Shown: positions 41,673 through 49,004 of the stretch, one piece after another
Layout: each line of letters opens with the position of its first letter
Numbering within the stretch: the first letter of the stretch is position 1
Source: a virus
Length of the DNA stretch: 64,000 nucleotides
Virus record (IMG/VR): IMGVR_UViG_3300032294_002797
Span: 159,303 to 223,302 of that record
Reading direction: 5' to 3' (one strand)
Notes under the pieces: model-generated
What the model was told of the DNA's origin: nothing
Database searches by the model: none
What the model saw: the letters and a program-made list of their open reading frames with translations, nothing else
Made by a program: the position numbers and the translations under genes

Positions 41673-41942
41673 TTATTCCTTATTGTTAAGAGTAACTTTA
41701 ACTATAATATAGTCTTTTTGTTCTGAGTCAATAAGATCAATTCCAATCACTTTGCCCCTACCCAAAAAGTTATGACCAATATGAACCAAAGGCCCACAAT
41801 CAAAGTCTATATAACTTATAGCATACTCGCTTTCGCCGCCAATTTTTGTATTATCTGAATTGCCTTCAATCAAAAACTGAGTATCACTAATTTGAGTAAA
41901 TGTTAATTGTTTACCACTCTTACATTTGGGTGGACTAGACAC
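41673..41942 (-). CDS. hypothetical beta-rich protein (GTG start)
   Basis: 89 residues. KQLTFTQISDTQFLIEGNSD, SEYAISYIDFDCGPLVHIGH and GKVIGIDLIDSEQKDYIIVK. The GTG at 41942 overlaps the upstream stop by 8 nt. A small beta-sandwich is likely; no family recognised. Confidence 0.6.
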   Translation of the reverse strand: MSSPPKCKSGKQLTFTQISDTQFLIEGNSDNTKIGGESEYAISYIDFDCGPLVHIGHNFLGRGKVIGIDLIDSEQKDYIIVKVTLNNKE

Positions 41943-42135
41943 AAATTGCCTCGCTGTCGAGAACTAAATCTGTATTATTTTCTGACGCTAGATTTATAAG
42001 AACGTCTTTGAGTCTATGGTTTTCAGACTCTAATGTATTTATAATACTCTGTGCCTGAGTTAGTGCAAATTGTAGATGTTTTACTTTATTAGCAAGTTCA
42101 TCAGCCACATAACTGTTCATACTTCTTACTACCAT
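41935..42135 (-). CDS. short coiled-coil protein
   Basis: 66 residues. One continuous helix, ADELANKVKHLQFALTQAQS followed by IINTLESENHRLKDVLINLA, with leucine heptads. GGAGG precedes the ATG. It is probably a dimerising accessory protein; function unknown. Confidence 0.6.
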   Translation of the reverse strand: MVVRSMNSYVADELANKVKHLQFALTQAQSIINTLESENHRLKDVLINLASENNTDLVLDSEAICV

Positions 42136-42184
42136 AGGTAAACCTCCTTGAAAAAAGAAGATTGGCTCACCATAATATACACCA

Positions 42185-42469
42185 CTATGATCGTAGATCT
42201 AAGCCTGATAAAAAAGTTTTAAGATCACTTAGTTGCTTATTATCTAACATTATTTGATCGGCATACGGTTTTTTGTGGAATAAAACCTGCCAACAGTACC
42301 GTAGTCTCTGCCATAATGACATCTTTGATTTATAGGCTACTTGATGTTCATAAATAGCAAAATCAGCCATTTGCATTTCATGATCATATTCTATCATAAG
42401 AATTTCACTACGACAACCACAAGGAATAAAAAGAGTCTTATTTGTTTTTAGATTTGTTGTGCTTCCCAT
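42185..42469 (-). CDS. conserved phage protein (FIPCGCRSE family)
   Basis: 94 residues. LFIPCGCRSEILMIEYDHEM, ADFAIYEHQVAYKSKMSLWQ, RLRYCWQVLFHKKPYADQIM and LDNKQLSDLKTFL. This order is conserved in many T4-like cyanophage-type genomes as an uncharacterised protein. It overlaps the 42-residue basic gene by 32 nt. Confidence 0.7.
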   Translation of the reverse strand: MGSTTNLKTNKTLFIPCGCRSEILMIEYDHEMQMADFAIYEHQVAYKSKMSLWQRLRYCWQVLFHKKPYADQIMLDNKQLSDLKTFLSGLDLRS

Positions 42470-42566
42470 CTTTTTCTTTCTTAAAGATTCTTTCGTAGTT
42501 TTTATCCCAGGTTTCCTGAGAAATCAATCGCGGTCTTTTTTTAGAACCTTTACCGTTTTGACTCAT
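42438..42566 (-). CDS. small basic conserved phage protein
   Basis: 42 residues: MSQNGKGSKKRPRLISQETW then DKNYERIFKKEKDGKHNKSK. The N-terminal NGKGSKxRPR block followed by W/F-D-x-N-Y/W-x-x-IF is a family seen in many phages of this type. GGAG lies 5 nt before the ATG, and its ATG abuts the HhH-protein stop. Confidence 0.75.
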   Translation of the reverse strand: MSQNGKGSKKRPRLISQETWDKNYERIFKKEKDGKHNKSKNK

Positions 42567-43265
42567 TTAATTCTCCAGAACAAAACTCCAGTACCGACTA
42601 TCTTCTTTCTTTTGAAGATCATCCCAATAAATCGAGCGGGCGATATAGGATGGAACCTTGAGTTTACCACAATTAATCATCCAATGACGCTCCATCTTCT
42701 TATAAATCGATGATCCCAACTTACTTTTATTATACTTTAGAGACTCAACATCGTAAAGTCGAAGTTGATGTATATCTCCACACAATACTCTAGCCTCATT
42801 AGGATGAATCATCTCTAGAGCAAAACTAATCTTTGCCAAACCAATACCCCTAATTTTATTCAAGATACTGTCTCGTTTCTTGACATGATACTTTTTAGTA
42901 GTAAAATAAAAGTCTTTAGGATTAGTCCAAAACTTGGTACTAAAATCCCAAATATAATTAGTGCGATTATTATGCAGTCCTACGCCGCTCTTGTGGAGTT
43001 TTGTCAAAAGAATTTCTTTGTTATCCACCCACTCGCTAAAATTCTTTATAGCATTATATCCTTTAACATTACCCTGCCAAGTGGTATGGACGCTGCAAAA
43101 AGAAAAGAGATAGCGACGGAAAATATCTTCGTCAGTCTTGGGGCGAACAGTTTCCCAATAGTCTTTATAGGCAACCACCTTATCCTTTGGGAAGTTCTTA
43201 AAGAACTCGTCAGCCTTGCTCGTACTCATAACAACGGGTTTTTTCTCAACAACAATCTCTGTCAT
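42567..43265 (-). CDS. HhH-type DNA glycosylase-like protein
   Basis: 232 residues from MTEIVVEKKPVVMSTSKADE. The core ILNKIRGIGLAKISFALEMI followed by EARVLCGDIHQLRLY is a helix-hairpin-helix motif and the segment where HhH-GPD glycosylases hold the catalytic Asp (D in CGDIH). GAGGA precedes the ATG at 43265, and a consensus promoter follows upstream. Possible base-excision or structure-binding role in DNA repair; no Fe-S cluster cysteines are seen. Confidence 0.65.
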   Translation of the reverse strand: MTEIVVEKKPVVMSTSKADEFFKNFPKDKVVAYKDYWETVRPKTDEDIFRRYLFSFCSVHTTWQGNVKGYNAIKNFSEWVDNKEILLTKLHKSGVGLHNNRTNYIWDFSTKFWTNPKDFYFTTKKYHVKKRDSILNKIRGIGLAKISFALEMIHPNEARVLCGDIHQLRLYDVESLKYNKSKLGSSIYKKMERHWMINCGKLKVPSYIARSIYWDDLQKKEDSRYWSFVLEN

Positions 43266-43302
43266 ATTGTCCTCAAAGGTTAGTTCCAAAGTGTATGCTG
43301 CT

Positions 43303-43331
43303 ATTCTACACTTATCGTATCGTCTTGTCAA
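43303..43331 (-). promoter_or_regulatory. sigma70-type promoter
   Basis: TTGACA, 17 bp, TAGAAT on the minus strand, 38 nt before the HhH-protein gene. A plus-strand HNH gene begins 72 nt beyond it. Confidence 0.88.
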
Positions 43332-43403
43332 GACCCGTTTCTTTAGGTTTTGTAGCCAACTGGTGTATAAAAGTGTAAGGTTTCATATTACGAGGATTGA
43401 TCT

Positions 43404-44042
43404 ATGAAAAAACAATGTGCTAAATGTCTAAAAAAATTTCCCGCTACAAATGAATACTTTTATAAAGATAAAAGAGCATCGTCTGGCTGTTGTTCTAGAT
43501 GTAAAAGATGTCATAATAAACAAAGAAAAGAATATTTAATGAATCAAGATAACTCTAATAAGCATAAAGAAAGATGCAAAAAATATTATCGCGCACATAA
43601 AAATAAAATAGCAGAATATTATAAAGATAATAGAGATCAAATACTAAAAAGAAAAAAAGAATACAGACATAAAAATAAAAAGAAAATTGCTGAATATAAA
43701 TATTGGTATCATAAAAATAGGTATAAAAATGATTTACAGTATAGGCTATTGCATAACTGTGGAAATCATATAAGAAAATATCTAAAACAAAATAAAAACG
43801 ATAAACGGTCAACAGAATTGTTGGGATGTTCTACACTAGAATTGAAGGCATATCTAGAAAAACAATTTGATAATAAAATGTCATGGAAAAATTATGGTAC
43901 TTATTGGCATATCGACCATATCATTCCATGTTCTAGTTTTGACTTTACCGATCCCATACAACAACAACAGTGTTTTCATTATACAAATTTACAGCCATTA
44001 GAGGCAAAAGCAAATATTAAAAAAGGAAATAAAATACTTTAG
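43404..44042 (+). CDS. HNH homing-type endonuclease (plus strand)
   Basis: 212 residues. An N-terminal zinc finger (CAKCLKKFPATNEYF... CSRCKRCHNKQ) is followed by a long basic KxxY-rich helix region (~50-115) and a C-terminal HNH-like domain: LLGCSTLELKAYLEKQFDNK, MSWKNYGTYWHIDHIIPCSS with DHI and H, then HYTNLQPLEAKANIKKGNK. It lies opposite to all neighbours and converges on the ligase gene (4-nt overlap), typical of a free-standing homing nuclease inserted between resident genes. It is related to the HNH at 60764-61435. Confidence 0.85.
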   Translation: MKKQCAKCLKKFPATNEYFYKDKRASSGCCSRCKRCHNKQRKEYLMNQDNSNKHKERCKKYYRAHKNKIAEYYKDNRDQILKRKKEYRHKNKKKIAEYKYWYHKNRYKNDLQYRLLHNCGNHIRKYLKQNKNDKRSTELLGCSTLELKAYLEKQFDNKMSWKNYGTYWHIDHIIPCSSFDFTDPIQQQQCFHYTNLQPLEAKANIKKGNKIL

Positions 44043-45352
44043 ATATCTCTGTTATCTCCATATATGTATGCCAGTGTGGGAAATCTTAGGGATGTTGTTC
44101 CGTCTTGGTTCTTCGTTTCTTCAAAATAGTTAACTCGAATAATTTTACCCAAAATATCTTGTGGATTTTCATAAAAGTACTGTCTTTGTTCAATATTAAA
44201 TCCGCTTCCTACCCTCACCTTATATCCTTTATGTTCGATAGTTACACATGACAGCATCTCTTCCTCACACTCTGCACCATCTTTAACATATCGAAATGGC
44301 CCCATCTCAACTTCAAGTACAGAATATTCTGCGTCTTGAAATTCCTTAAACTTTAGCAAATCTTTGCTTCTTTTTCCCTTATAAGGCTCATCTGCTCGTA
44401 GCATAAGTCCTTCATACCCATAGTCTTTGCTCTTTTTAATCCACTCTTGAAAATGATCGTCATCTTTAATCAATTCTTGACCAAGAACACTAAGACAAAC
44501 ACAAGAATTATTCTTCATAACTTCTCGTAGATTATTATAGCGATGGGTATAAGTTTTATTTTTATCACCCTTCTTGCTATAAAATTCGTCATGAGAGATC
44601 ATATCAAAAATTTTGTAAGAAGGATTAGGAATGGTATGATCCTTCTTTTTAAGTTGCTTCATGATTCCTTGGAAATCTTCATTACCATCATCATCAACCA
44701 AACAAAGTTCGCCATCAAATACTACATTAGATACGCCAAGAGCCTTAATACCACCGCGAACAATATCCAAAGTATCAAATTCTTTTCCCGTGCGGGAATA
44801 AAAAGTAGCGTACCCATTACTATCAACAATAGCGATACATCTAGCACCGTCAATTTTACGGCTAACATACCATTCATCCTTCCAGTCTACAAGTTTAGGC
44901 TCGTATTTATCTGCCAAGGCAACGCTAAACTCTGGAATATGGTCAGGAATAGCCTTGTTGATAATCTTATCACCAGCACGGGTTTTCAAATCCTTGTCAA
45001 TAATACAATGGATAAGTTCCTCGTATTCAGAATAGTGTTCAATAAAACTATTAACAGCAGATATAGCATCATGCCCGGTAATCTGTCTGCTTTTAAGAGC
45101 ATCAAGAAGATCAAAGAAGTTTTTATATTCATTCTTTCTGGCTACAAGATGATTCTTCTTCTTGAGATTGTCGCTAGTGACATTGTATTGCCACAACGGA
45201 TGATAGGTATACAACAGAATATTCTTCGTAAAACTAGCAGCGGCACTACTATGATTACAATAGTCCTCAATAATGCCCTGCTTATCAATAGTGCTGCTGG
45301 TGGCTCTAAGATCACGAACCATTCCCCAAACATAATCAAAATCGTGAATCAT
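44039..45352 (-). CDS. ATP-dependent DNA ligase
   Basis: 437 residues, near T4 ligase size. The adenylation motif is WYVSRKIDGARC with Lys166. Motif III-like VVFDGELCLVDDDG, motif IV GYEGLMLRADEPYKG and motif V LLKFKEFQDAEYSVLEVEMG are visible, followed by an OB-fold C-terminus (VRVGSGFNIEQRQYF; GKIIRVNYFE). The N-terminal ~150 residues form the DNA-binding domain. Seals nicks in replication and repair. Driven by the promoter at 45.38 kb. Confidence 0.9.
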   Translation of the reverse strand: MIHDFDYVWGMVRDLRATSSTIDKQGIIEDYCNHSSAAASFTKNILLYTYHPLWQYNVTSDNLKKKNHLVARKNEYKNFFDLLDALKSRQITGHDAISAVNSFIEHYSEYEELIHCIIDKDLKTRAGDKIINKAIPDHIPEFSVALADKYEPKLVDWKDEWYVSRKIDGARCIAIVDSNGYATFYSRTGKEFDTLDIVRGGIKALGVSNVVFDGELCLVDDDGNEDFQGIMKQLKKKDHTIPNPSYKIFDMISHDEFYSKKGDKNKTYTHRYNNLREVMKNNSCVCLSVLGQELIKDDDHFQEWIKKSKDYGYEGLMLRADEPYKGKRSKDLLKFKEFQDAEYSVLEVEMGPFRYVKDGAECEEEMLSCVTIEHKGYKVRVGSGFNIEQRQYFYENPQDILGKIIRVNYFEETKNQDGTTSLRFPTLAYIYGDNRDI

Positions 45353-45376
45353 CTTTTTTCTCCGGTGTGTCCTACC

Positions 45377-45405
45377 ATTCTACACTACACAGTCGCCTTT
45401 GTCAA
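45377..45405 (-). promoter_or_regulatory. sigma70-type promoter of DNA ligase
   Basis: TTGACA, 17 bp, TAGAAT on the minus strand, 25 nt before the ligase start. The -35 box touches the end of the DUF6356-like gene. Confidence 0.88.
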
Positions 45406-45629
45406 GTATCGTCAATTCGTGATCGTTTCTTGAATACAGAAGCCAGCATTTTGACCAGATCGCTACCAGCGGTTTGATAAAAACATGGGAATATTGCATG
45501 AATTAATAGATATATAGATGCAAGAAAACATAAGCCACTATATAAAAGAGCAAAAAACATATGCTCAAAATAACTCATGCTATTTTCAGTTAAATGTTTA
45601 ATCCATAAGTTCTTAAATTTAGTTAGCAT
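45402..45629 (-). CDS. DUF6356-like small membrane protein
   Basis: 75 residues from MLTKFKNLWIKHLTENSMSY. YFEHMFFALLYSGLCFLASI, YLLIHAIFPCFYQTAGSDLV. The order FEHM...A...LIHAxxPxxF..ags matches a small membrane family found in bacteria and phages. The ATG at 45629 overlaps the upstream stop; a start at 45668 would extend into that gene. Confidence 0.65.
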   Translation of the reverse strand: MLTKFKNLWIKHLTENSMSYFEHMFFALLYSGLCFLASIYLLIHAIFPCFYQTAGSDLVKMLASVFKKRSRIDDT

Positions 45630-45972
45630 TTTTTCTATTTCTTGACTTGACAAAATAATTAAACGCATTAACTATGCCCTGTAAATTATCTCCCAATTTT
45701 CCTATACCAGTATTACACTTAGTACAGAGCCATCCTCTAAAAGTATCATCAGAATGATCGTGGTCTAATGCCCATTGTATAGGGATTTTACCACAGCACT
45801 CACAAACTTCTGGTCTTGGAGGGGCTATTTTATGCAGACCACTTCTGATCTTAGAATGTTTCTTGACACATTTTTTACATCGTGTATCAAGATTATCTTT
45901 ATACATACTGTGCTTAGGGAAACTCCCCTTGTTTTTTCTTTTTCCACAGTAACTACAAATTTTTCTATTCAT
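45619..45972 (-). CDS. endonuclease VII-like nuclease
   Basis: 117 residues. An N-terminal zinc finger (CSYCGKRKNKGSFPKH; CKKCVKKH) is followed by the Endonuclease_7 core: VCECCGKIPIQWALDHDHSD, DTFRGWLCTKCNTGIGKLGD and N. T4 endonuclease VII resolves branched DNA before packaging; this compact version could do so, in keeping with the RuvB-like motor elsewhere in the genome, or be a homing-type nuclease. It lies 7 nt from the tmRNA 3' end. Confidence 0.8.
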   Translation of the reverse strand: MNRKICSYCGKRKNKGSFPKHSMYKDNLDTRCKKCVKKHSKIRSGLHKIAPPRPEVCECCGKIPIQWALDHDHSDDTFRGWLCTKCNTGIGKLGDNLQGIVNAFNYFVKSRNRKNAN

Positions 45973-45979
45973 AATATAA

Positions 45980-46335
45980 TGGAGGCGGCGGGGTACTGCC
46001 CCCCGCGTCTTGTTATATTGTCCACAATATTTTCTACAAGTTTATTTTGTTCATAAATTTTAAACAAGATTAAAGAGCAAACAACATTCATCTTGTCGTA
46101 CCAACTAGTCTCAGGCTAGAACCCGTTGGCTATTCTAGCAGCCGAAGGATTTTACGACAATCTTTTGAACGCTACCTTCATCGCTTTCTAAGATTGTTAC
46201 TGCTTTTTATTAAGCAGCAAGGGCTAACTGAGTATTGCCAGTTAAAGCACTTGATATGATGATTAAAGAGGCCAACATATCATCCTCTACTTGCTTATAT
46301 GGTTTCTAATATTCAATCGATTCTAATTCGCCCCC
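45980..46335 (-). ncRNA. ssrA: tmRNA (ssrA), phage-encoded
   Basis: 356 nt on the minus strand. The ends pair as an acceptor stem GGGGGCG/CGCCTCC with discriminator A. The 5' part TTAGAATCGATTGAATATTA and GTTGGCCTC follow the E. coli tmRNA order, and ACGCGGG near the 3' end leads the T-arm. A tag frame ends GCTGCTTAATAA within a hairpin (GCTGCTT...AAGCAG), as in bacterial tmRNAs, and several paired segments (pseudoknot region) follow. The T-loop reads GGCAGTA instead of TTCGATT. No CCA is encoded. Would rescue stalled ribosomes and tag products. Confidence 0.9.
46210..46248 (-). other. tmRNA tag-peptide reading frame
   Basis: Predicted tag ALTGNTQLALAA followed by TAATAA. The resume codon is taken as the GCT at 46248, preceded by ATATCAAGT, comparable to the ATAGTC before the E. 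coli resume codon. The LALAA end resembles the ALAA protease-recognition end of bacterial tags. The frame is open upstream, so a longer tag beginning at an earlier Ala codon cannot be excluded. Confidence 0.75.
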
Positions 46336-46353
46336 CATTCTTTTAGAATACAC

Positions 46354-46554
46354 CTATTCGTACTTTGTATTTTCTAATCTTTTAATTTCTTCTACTATTC
46401 TCTGGTATTCTAAAGGAGTAACCCATCTATTACGTTGAATACTACTCTCTAGTCTTTGCACTGACTGACTCAGATGCCAATTATATCCCAAAGAAACTAA
46501 AAGGCAACCGGCCAAAATTACAAAAAATGTTAGTTCTTTCTTTCTGTGTATCAT
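46354..46554 (-). CDS. small membrane protein with coiled coil
   Basis: 66 residues from MIHRKKELTFFVILAGCLLV. One membrane helix (ILAGCLLVSLGYNW) is followed by a charged helix (LSQSVQRLESSIQRNR; YQRIVEEIKRLENTKYE). The ATG at 46554 overlaps the upstream stop as ATGA, with AAAGGAAAAG before it. Topology resembles an inner-membrane spanin, but no lysis genes are near. Ends 19 nt from the tmRNA 5' end. Confidence 0.6.
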   Translation of the reverse strand: MIHRKKELTFFVILAGCLLVSLGYNWHLSQSVQRLESSIQRNRWVTPLEYQRIVEEIKRLENTKYE

Positions 46555-46769
46555 ACTTTTCCTTTTGATAGTAAGGTTAAATATTCTTCTGTACTCAACC
46601 AAATGTCATCATACAAAACATCTCCACCGGCAAATATAGGATACCATATTTTTTTGCGTCCTCTATACGCCCATGCAAATTTAATCGGCTTACCGCTGAT
46701 ATAACAATGTCGTTTTAAAAAACTAAAACGATGACTCCAAGCCCTATGTTTTAGAATTTTATCAATCAT
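46551..46769 (-). CDS. conserved small phage protein
   Basis: 72 residues, basic and aromatic. FLKRHCYISGKPIKFAWAYR, KKIWYPIFAGGDVLYDDIWL and STEEYLTLLSKG. The CxxSGKxI...W segment followed by a Trp/Leu-rich end is found in mini-genes of T4-like phages. Function unknown. Confidence 0.65.
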   Translation of the reverse strand: MIDKILKHRAWSHRFSFLKRHCYISGKPIKFAWAYRGRKKIWYPIFAGGDVLYDDIWLSTEEYLTLLSKGKV

Positions 46770-47110
46770 TGTTTTGAACTTGTTTCGTTATACCAGAAAA
46801 CCATACAATTTTGTTCATCGTCCCAAGCACACTGAATTTTATCTTCTGCTGCCAATTTAGATAGTCCGGAATTAATTATCCAGTTGGTTACTTCATCAAA
46901 AATAGTATTGTACTGATCCTCATCCATTATAATATTGTTTTCCTCGTCTTTGTCAGTATTCTCCAATATAACACTCTCTACTTGAGAGATACTCACAAAA
47001 GTATCCAAATCTTCATTTTCTGTATCCCCAACACTCATAGCGGCATTTTTACGAATACTAGACGCCAAATGAGTTAGATCGTTCACAACATATCTGTCGT
47101 TCTCGTTCAT
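46766..47110 (-). CDS. hypothetical protein, paralogue of 31652-32077
   Basis: 114 residues. VSISQVESVILENTDKDEEN, a DEVTNWIINSGLSKLAAEDK helix and the end QCAWDDEQNCMVFWYNE. The parallel with SAYDDDLNDFVFWVKED of the 141-residue protein near ruvB supports common origin. Overlaps neighbours by 4 nt each. Confidence 0.65.
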   Translation of the reverse strand: MNENDRYVVNDLTHLASSIRKNAAMSVGDTENEDLDTFVSISQVESVILENTDKDEENNIIMDEDQYNTIFDEVTNWIINSGLSKLAAEDKIQCAWDDEQNCMVFWYNETSSKQ

Positions 47111-47385
47111 ATATACTTTTTCAACCCCTTATCTACGGATTCGCCATTTTTATCTAAAAGCCTAACGATAGTATGTTGCATAGTCTGTTCGCCTCTAGGC
47201 AACCATCTATCGTCTACATATAATGCTGTGGTAATTTGAGGGATATAGTGTTGATAGGCTACTTCAAATTCTTCTGGGAAATATACTTTAAGTATACGTT
47301 CTATATGAAATAGACTATCAGTTATTTGATCTCTATACTCAATGAGTTCGTTTAATTGATGTTTTTGTTCGTTAGTAAAAGTCAC
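47107..47385 (-). CDS. hypothetical helical protein (GTG start)
   Basis: 92 residues. EQKHQLNELIEYRDQITDSL, FHIERILKVYFPEEFEVAYQ then a strand part TTALYVDDRWLPRGEQTMQH. The GTG overlaps the upstream TGA as GTGA. Not recognised. Confidence 0.6.
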   Translation of the reverse strand: MTFTNEQKHQLNELIEYRDQITDSLFHIERILKVYFPEEFEVAYQHYIPQITTALYVDDRWLPRGEQTMQHTIVRLLDKNGESVDKGLKKYI

Positions 47386-47795
47386 GACACAACTTCCCTT
47401 GGTTTAAGTTTCAACAGTTTATGGGCCGTTTTCCAAACGCCAGTTTCCTTATTCTGTATATCTCCATTCATATAAATATGACAGAAACCAGTGTGCTTAT
47501 CAATACCATAAGCACGAATACCATGTTCATCAAGACTTTCAACAATGAATCGACCTCTATATCCCATAGGAATAAATTCGCCGCGAGAAACATAGTACGG
47601 GCCACCGGCAACCTTAATTCTGTCACCCTTGACCAGTTCACGCCAATTAAAGTCACGCACAATCTTTGTATTCTTTGCTTCCTTACTCTTAGCCTTAAAT
47701 ACGAAAGGAGTATTGCAGTTCTTGCAAAAATAGGCACGGGGGCCGGTTATTGTTCCGCACTTAGGACAAGCCTTTTTACCTTTTCCAATACCCAT
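47382..47795 (-). CDS. zinc-ribbon protein with SH3-like domain
   Basis: 137 residues. GKGKKACPKCGTITGPRAYF followed by CKNCNTPF is a CPxC...CxxC ribbon. WRELVKGDRIKVAGGPYYVS and RGRFIVESLDEHGIRAYGID form a KOW/SH3-like barrel. The protein is conserved in T4-like environmental phages. G+C and codon use are higher than in neighbours. GGAG precedes the ATG; first gene downstream of the promoter at 47.83 kb. Confidence 0.7.
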   Translation of the reverse strand: MGIGKGKKACPKCGTITGPRAYFCKNCNTPFVFKAKSKEAKNTKIVRDFNWRELVKGDRIKVAGGPYYVSRGEFIPMGYRGRFIVESLDEHGIRAYGIDKHTGFCHIYMNGDIQNKETGVWKTAHKLLKLKPREVVS

Positions 47796-47833
47796 AATCT
47801 AATCTCCTGTGATTGAGTAACTGATATGCTCTA

Positions 47834-47861
47834 AGTATAGCATACTAATCGGCGTTGTCAA
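47834..47861 (-). promoter_or_regulatory. sigma70-type promoter
   Basis: TTGACA, 16 bp, TATACT on the minus strand, 38 nt before the zinc-ribbon gene. Confidence 0.88.
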
Positions 47862-47871
47862 GCAGTGTTCT

Positions 47872-48297
47872 TTAAGAATTTCTATGAGCCTCACAACGAG
47901 TCGAAATCCAACCCTGTTTATTGGCTTCTCCTTTGTTGCCACAAACATCACAAATCTTATAACTCATGGCTTCTGCCATACTCACTAAACCTTCTATATA
48001 TTGATCGCCACCACTAAAATAGACTCTAAGCCCGCCATATTTTTCTTTTATTTGATCAAACTTTACTGGAAAATAATCCGACTTATATTCTGGATTTGTT
48101 TTTTGATTCCATTCTGTTTGCCAAATAATGCTATCTTCATACTGTTTAATCATCCAACAAAGAGAAGACAGTATTTCATACCAACCTTCGCCTGTCTCTA
48201 TGCCGAAACACATACAACTTTGCATAGGGGTTTTATCTTTGTTAACAAAAAGTTGAGGATACTTTTCGTATAATTTATTTTGTAGTTCGCTATTCAT
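47872..48297 (-). CDS. conserved phage protein with Cys/His end
   Basis: 141 residues. SCMCFGIETGEGWYEILSSL, a helix, then KFDQIKEKYGGLRVYFSGGD and AMSYKICDVCGNKGEANKQG followed by WISTRCEAH. The GLRxYF and CxxCG...W..T.CxxH modules recur in many phages (possible zinc site). Function unknown. Confidence 0.7.
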   Translation of the reverse strand: MNSELQNKLYEKYPQLFVNKDKTPMQSCMCFGIETGEGWYEILSSLCWMIKQYEDSIIWQTEWNQKTNPEYKSDYFPVKFDQIKEKYGGLRVYFSGGDQYIEGLVSMAEAMSYKICDVCGNKGEANKQGWISTRCEAHRNS

Positions 48298-48542
48298 AGT
48301 CTTTGTTTCTTCTTAAGTTCTGGACTCTTATAATCTGGTTCTGGAATAATAGTTAGTTTACCAGAATTATAATGGCAAAAATAACTACTTTGTATTTTAC
48401 GCTTAATCAAGCCTTCTTCTTCTATTTCAACATATACATTAACCCTATAGCGAGTATCCCACAAGTTTATAACCTTAGTCATAAAATGATTTTTGGGCTT
48501 TTCGACTTGTTTAAACAACAAACTTTCGATTTCTATATCCAT
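48294..48542 (-). CDS. hypothetical protein
   Basis: 82 residues. VINLWDTRYRVNVYVEIEEE then IQSSYFCHYNSGKLTIIPEP, small beta fold with a basic tail. Overlaps both neighbours (4 nt; 1 nt). Not recognised. Confidence 0.6.
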   Translation of the reverse strand: MDIEIESLLFKQVEKPKNHFMTKVINLWDTRYRVNVYVEIEEEGLIKRKIQSSYFCHYNSGKLTIIPEPDYKSPELKKKQRL

Positions 48543-48736
48543 TAGTTATCCTTACTATGATTAATAATTAAAACAAGTCCATCATTCTCAGACTGTGAAT
48601 AATAAGTATCACAATCGCATAATTCTCCGGTAGCGTTGTCAAATACTTTAACTCTTTTATTCCAGTCAAAAGTTCCTACAGCATTAACGTTGTTTGCTCT
48701 TTCGTGTAGAAAGTTATATAGATCAAGCCAATTCAT
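48542..48736 (-). CDS. hypothetical small protein
   Basis: 64 residues. MNWLDLYNFLHERANNVNAV, then WNKRVKVFDNATGELCDCDT and NDGLVLIIN. The LYxFLxxxA...W...V.VxDxxTGE pattern recurs in phage mini-proteins. Unknown function. Confidence 0.6.
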   Translation of the reverse strand: MNWLDLYNFLHERANNVNAVGTFDWNKRVKVFDNATGELCDCDTYYSQSENDGLVLIINHSKDN

Positions 48737-48738
48737 AT

Positions 48739-48957
48739 TTACCTCGCACGACGATTTGCTCTATCAAGAATACGAATAGTTTGAGTAGCATTAGATGGAA
48801 CCATTACTAAACTAGGAGCAGTTTTATGAGACCAATCAAGAAAGCCCACAGCCTTATTTTCTACGCTACATTCCTTACAAATTATATTACGACCAGTTTC
48901 AACAAGAAATTCGTAACGATCAACACCAACACAATTTTTGCAGTAAATACAATTCAT
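48739..48957 (-). CDS. small zinc-finger protein
   Basis: 72 residues. MNCIYCKNCVGVDRYEFLVE, IICKECSVENKAVGFLDWSH and TQTIRILDRANRRAR. Two CxxC pairs form a zinc finger, followed by a basic Arg-rich end (DNA or RNA contact is possible). First gene after the promoter at 48.98 kb, with GGAGG nearby. Confidence 0.65.
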   Translation of the reverse strand: MNCIYCKNCVGVDRYEFLVETGRNIICKECSVENKAVGFLDWSHKTAPSLVMVPSNATQTIRILDRANRRAR

Positions 48958-48976
48958 AGTATCCTCCGTTGAACGA

Positions 48977-49004
48977 ATTATACCATACTCATCGGCATTG
49001 TCAA
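48977..49004 (-). promoter_or_regulatory. sigma70-type promoter
   Basis: TTGACA, 16 bp, TATAAT on the minus strand. It overlaps the last codons of the deaminase gene and ends 19 nt before the small zinc-finger gene. Confidence 0.88.

Noticed and set aside
43555-43812. 85-codon minus-strand frame inside the plus-strand HNH gene
   Set aside because: Tyr/Phe-rich shadow of the Lys/Tyr-rich helix; no ribosome site.
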